Shown here in pieces: positions 40,556-41,883 of a DNA stretch of 41,883 nt. Both the position numbers and the translations under genes were made by a program. Numbering within the stretch: position 1 is the stretch's first letter; each line of letters opens with the position of its first letter. Under the pieces are notes generated by a model, which was given only the letters and a program-made list of their open reading frames with translations, did not search any database and was not told where the DNA came from. Source of the DNA: Bradyrhizobium centrolobii (GTDB lineage: Bacteria; Pseudomonadota; Alphaproteobacteria; Rhizobiales; Xanthobacteraceae); assembly GCF_001641635.1 (NCBI RefSeq), contig NZ_LUUB01000090.1, positions 217,180 to 259,062 on the forward strand, read 5' to 3'.

Positions 40556-41599
40556 ATGTCGAATACGAACATTGTCACAATCGGTATCGATCTCGGGAAG
40601 AACACATTCCATGTCGTTGGCCTCGATGCCACAGGCGCAATCACGCTACGCAAAAAGCGGTCGAGAAATCAGCTTGACCAGTCGCTGGGCAATGTTCCGC
40701 GTTGCCTGATCGGAATGGAGGCGTGTGCAGGCGCACATCATCTGGGGCGCAAGCTCGAGAAATTAGGTCACCAAGTACGGCTCTTGCCGGCACAGTACGT
40801 CAAACCATACCTCAAGGGTCACAAGAATGATTTTCGGGATGCTGAAGCGATCGCCGAGGCCGCTCAGCGGCCGACAATGCGGTTCGTCCCACTGAAGTCG
40901 GCCGAACAACTTGATTTACAGGCACTCCACAGAGTTCGCAGTCGACTGGTGACGCAGAGAACGGCGGTCATCAATCAAATCCGGGGCTTTTTGCTTGAGC
41001 GAGGGCTACCAGTGCGGCAGGGAGCGGCAGCACTCCGATTGGCGCTCCCCCAAATCCTCTCGATGCCTTCGGAAAGCCTGTCGCCTCAGGTGGTTCGGCT
41101 CATCCAGGACTTGGCCGAGGACTGGCGCTATCTCGACCGTCGCGTCGCGTTAGTCACCAAGGAGATCAACAAGCTCGCGGAGCAAGATGCGCATTGTCGC
41201 CGCCTGATGAGTGCGCCAGGCATCGGGCCGATCATCTCAAGCGCGATGATCGCCGCGATCGGAACTGGTGATGCGTTCCAGAAGGGCCGCGACTTTGCGG
41301 CATGGCTTGGTCTGGTACCGAAACAAATCTCGACCGGTGATCGAACCATTCTCGGTCGCATATCAAGACGCGGCAACCGTTATCTACGAACATTGTTCAT
41401 TCAGGGAGCCAGAGCCGTACTGCTGAGGCGCCAAACCTGGGCCAGGCACGGCTTCGGAGCCTGGCTGGAGGCAGCATCGAAGCGGCTCCACTCGAATGTA
41501 CTGGTTGTCGCCCTGGCCGCAAAACTCGCGCGCATGGCCTGGAGCATGCTCGCAAAAGGCCGTGACTACGAAGCGAGTTTCCTGGGCCACACTGCATAG
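40556..41599 (+). CDS. IS110-family DEDD transposase (recombinase)
   Basis: A 347-residue recombinase; the ATG at 40556 has AGGAG nine bases upstream, and the longer open frame upstream runs through the inverted repeat. The N-terminal RuvC-like domain opens IVTIGIDLGKNTFHVVGLD with D12, then E55 (LIGMEACAGA), D92 and D95 (KNDFRDAEA), the DEDD set. A coiled-coil linker (about 115-190) leads to the C-terminal domain: MSAPGIGPIISSAMIAAIG, DFAAWLGLVPKQ and ISRRGNRYLRTLF, the conserved Transposase_20 region with the Ser nucleophile. It is full length, so the element may be active. Confidence 0.95.
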   Translation: MSNTNIVTIGIDLGKNTFHVVGLDATGAITLRKKRSRNQLDQSLGNVPRCLIGMEACAGAHHLGRKLEKLGHQVRLLPAQYVKPYLKGHKNDFRDAEAIAEAAQRPTMRFVPLKSAEQLDLQALHRVRSRLVTQRTAVINQIRGFLLERGLPVRQGAAALRLALPQILSMPSESLSPQVVRLIQDLAEDWRYLDRRVALVTKEINKLAEQDAHCRRLMSAPGIGPIISSAMIAAIGTGDAFQKGRDFAAWLGLVPKQISTGDRTILGRISRRGNRYLRTLFIQGARAVLLRRQTWARHGFGAWLEAASKRLHSNVLVVALAAKLARMAWSMLAKGRDYEASFLGHTA

Positions 41600-41864
41600 G
41601 ACGCCCGACCCGGGAAGGAAGACTCACGATCCAATCGGAATAGCACACCATCCCGCCGAGGTTTGCGAGACGGAAAGGACGAATGGAGAAACGGTTCCAC
41701 CGACACTTCTGAAGCCTGGTTCGACGCCATGGCCCTTCTTGAGGCCGGCGAGTTATTGAGGACAGAAGTGCGCGGATATCCATAATGGCTCGGGGCGACA
41801 GCCTCAAATCGAAGCCGGATAGATTGGCGCAAACCGCTTATCCTTTGTCGATTCCTCTTGCAAC
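41600..41864 (+). ncRNA. Candidate IS1111 guide RNA (seekRNA / bridge RNA) region
   Basis: 265 bp without a credible gene between the transposase stop and the right repeat. In IS1111-type elements this is where the guide RNA is encoded. An outer stem CACTTCTG (41704-41711) with CAGAAGTG (41763-41770) encloses an inner hairpin, CGCC/GGCG and GGCC/GGCC (41725-41750, 2-nt bulge, 8-nt loop). Between them are two unpaired strands, 41712-41724 and 41751-41762, forming an internal loop of the kind that holds guides. A further small hairpin GGCT/AGCC lies at 41787-41803. Exact RNA ends cannot be set by eye. Confidence 0.6.
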
Positions 41865-41879
41865 GCGGGCGTGGTCCAT
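41865..41879 (+). repeat. Right subterminal inverted repeat of the IS
   Basis: GCGGGCGTGGTCCAT, the exact reverse complement of the left repeat. Only four bases follow before the window ends. Confidence 0.95.
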
Positions 41880-41883
41880 AGAT

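Larger units (their letters stand above)
40485..41883 (+). mobile_element. IS110-family insertion sequence (IS1111 subgroup)
   Basis: An element of about 1.4 kb. Perfect 15-bp inverted repeats ATGGACCACGCCCGC (40492-40506) and GCGGGCGTGGTCCAT (41865-41879) lie near its ends, as in the IS1111 subgroup, whose repeats are subterminal with a few bases outside. I set the left end near 40485 and the right end at or just before the window edge. Inside are a DEDD transposase (40556-41599), a very short left non-coding end and a long right one. No target duplication can be checked because the right flank is missing. Confidence 0.92.

Noticed and set aside
41397..41807. Minus-strand frames across the IS right end
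   Set aside because: They overlap the transposase end and the structured non-coding region and have no family features.
1..41883. tRNA, rRNA or riboswitch genes
   Set aside because: I looked for T-loop-like GTTCGAATC and acceptor-stem pairings in the larger gaps and found none; small RNAs other than the IS region cannot be excluded by eye.

Overview
The window looks like a chromosomal segment of a Bradyrhizobium-type alphaproteobacterium. The reasons are high GC, dense operons with ATGA start/stop overlaps, dispersed palindromic repeats of the kind whose arms read GATGGGTTTCGCT, FixK/FNR-type boxes (TTGAT-N4-ATCAA), and the gene families present. The genus is inferred from remembered patterns, not from a search.

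Layout. 1-2.8 kb: a GMC flavin dehydrogenase with a partial small-subunit-like partner, then a secreted nuclease-like protein. 3.0-7.1 kb: cyoABCD, a bo3-type quinol oxidase. 7.1-9.3 kb: an SDR / carboxymuconolactone-decarboxylase-like / SDR operon. 9.4-13.5 kb: an exported PQQ-type sugar dehydrogenase, the membrane urate oxidase-like PuuD with a C-terminal cytochrome c motif, a VOC protein and a small hypothetical. 13.5-15.7 kb: a divergent pair of cell-wall enzymes, an L,D-transpeptidase and a lytic transglycosylase, separated by two sets of tandem direct repeats. 15.7-24.7 kb: a catabolic/uptake block. Its leftward arm is a TPP enzyme, an SDR that lacks the YxxxK motif, and a cupin. Its rightward arm is an IclR regulator and a branched-chain-type ABC transporter whose second permease and both ATPases are fused in one 846-residue protein.

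25.1-28.4 kb is an accessory island with lower GC in its second half. It holds an HGG-motif protein pair, a 64-residue basic protein, a strong intrinsic terminator, a Fic-domain protein and an unrecognised protein with a nuclease-like E/D...QxK pattern, the last bracketed by two half copies of the dispersed repeat. 28.6-32.4 kb: an exported hydroxynitrile-lyase-like cupin, an MFS transporter, an aldo/keto reductase and a divergent LysR regulator. 32.5-35.4 kb: small unknowns, an LssY-C-like protein and a universal stress protein behind a FixK-like box. 35.7-39.6 kb: an MFS transporter, an M20-type peptidase flanked by two full palindromic repeats, and an enolase-superfamily enzyme.

39.65-41.88 kb: an M20D amidohydrolase gene is cut by an IS110-family, IS1111-subgroup element. 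The element has perfect 15-bp subterminal inverted repeats and about 265 bp of non-coding DNA after the transposase, where members of this subgroup encode their guide RNA (seekRNA / bridge RNA). I can draw a long looped stem there, and one loop nearly matches the left insertion junction. This element, the Fic/nuclease-like island and the triple ABC fusion are the most interesting parts. I saw no tRNA, rRNA or CRISPR array.
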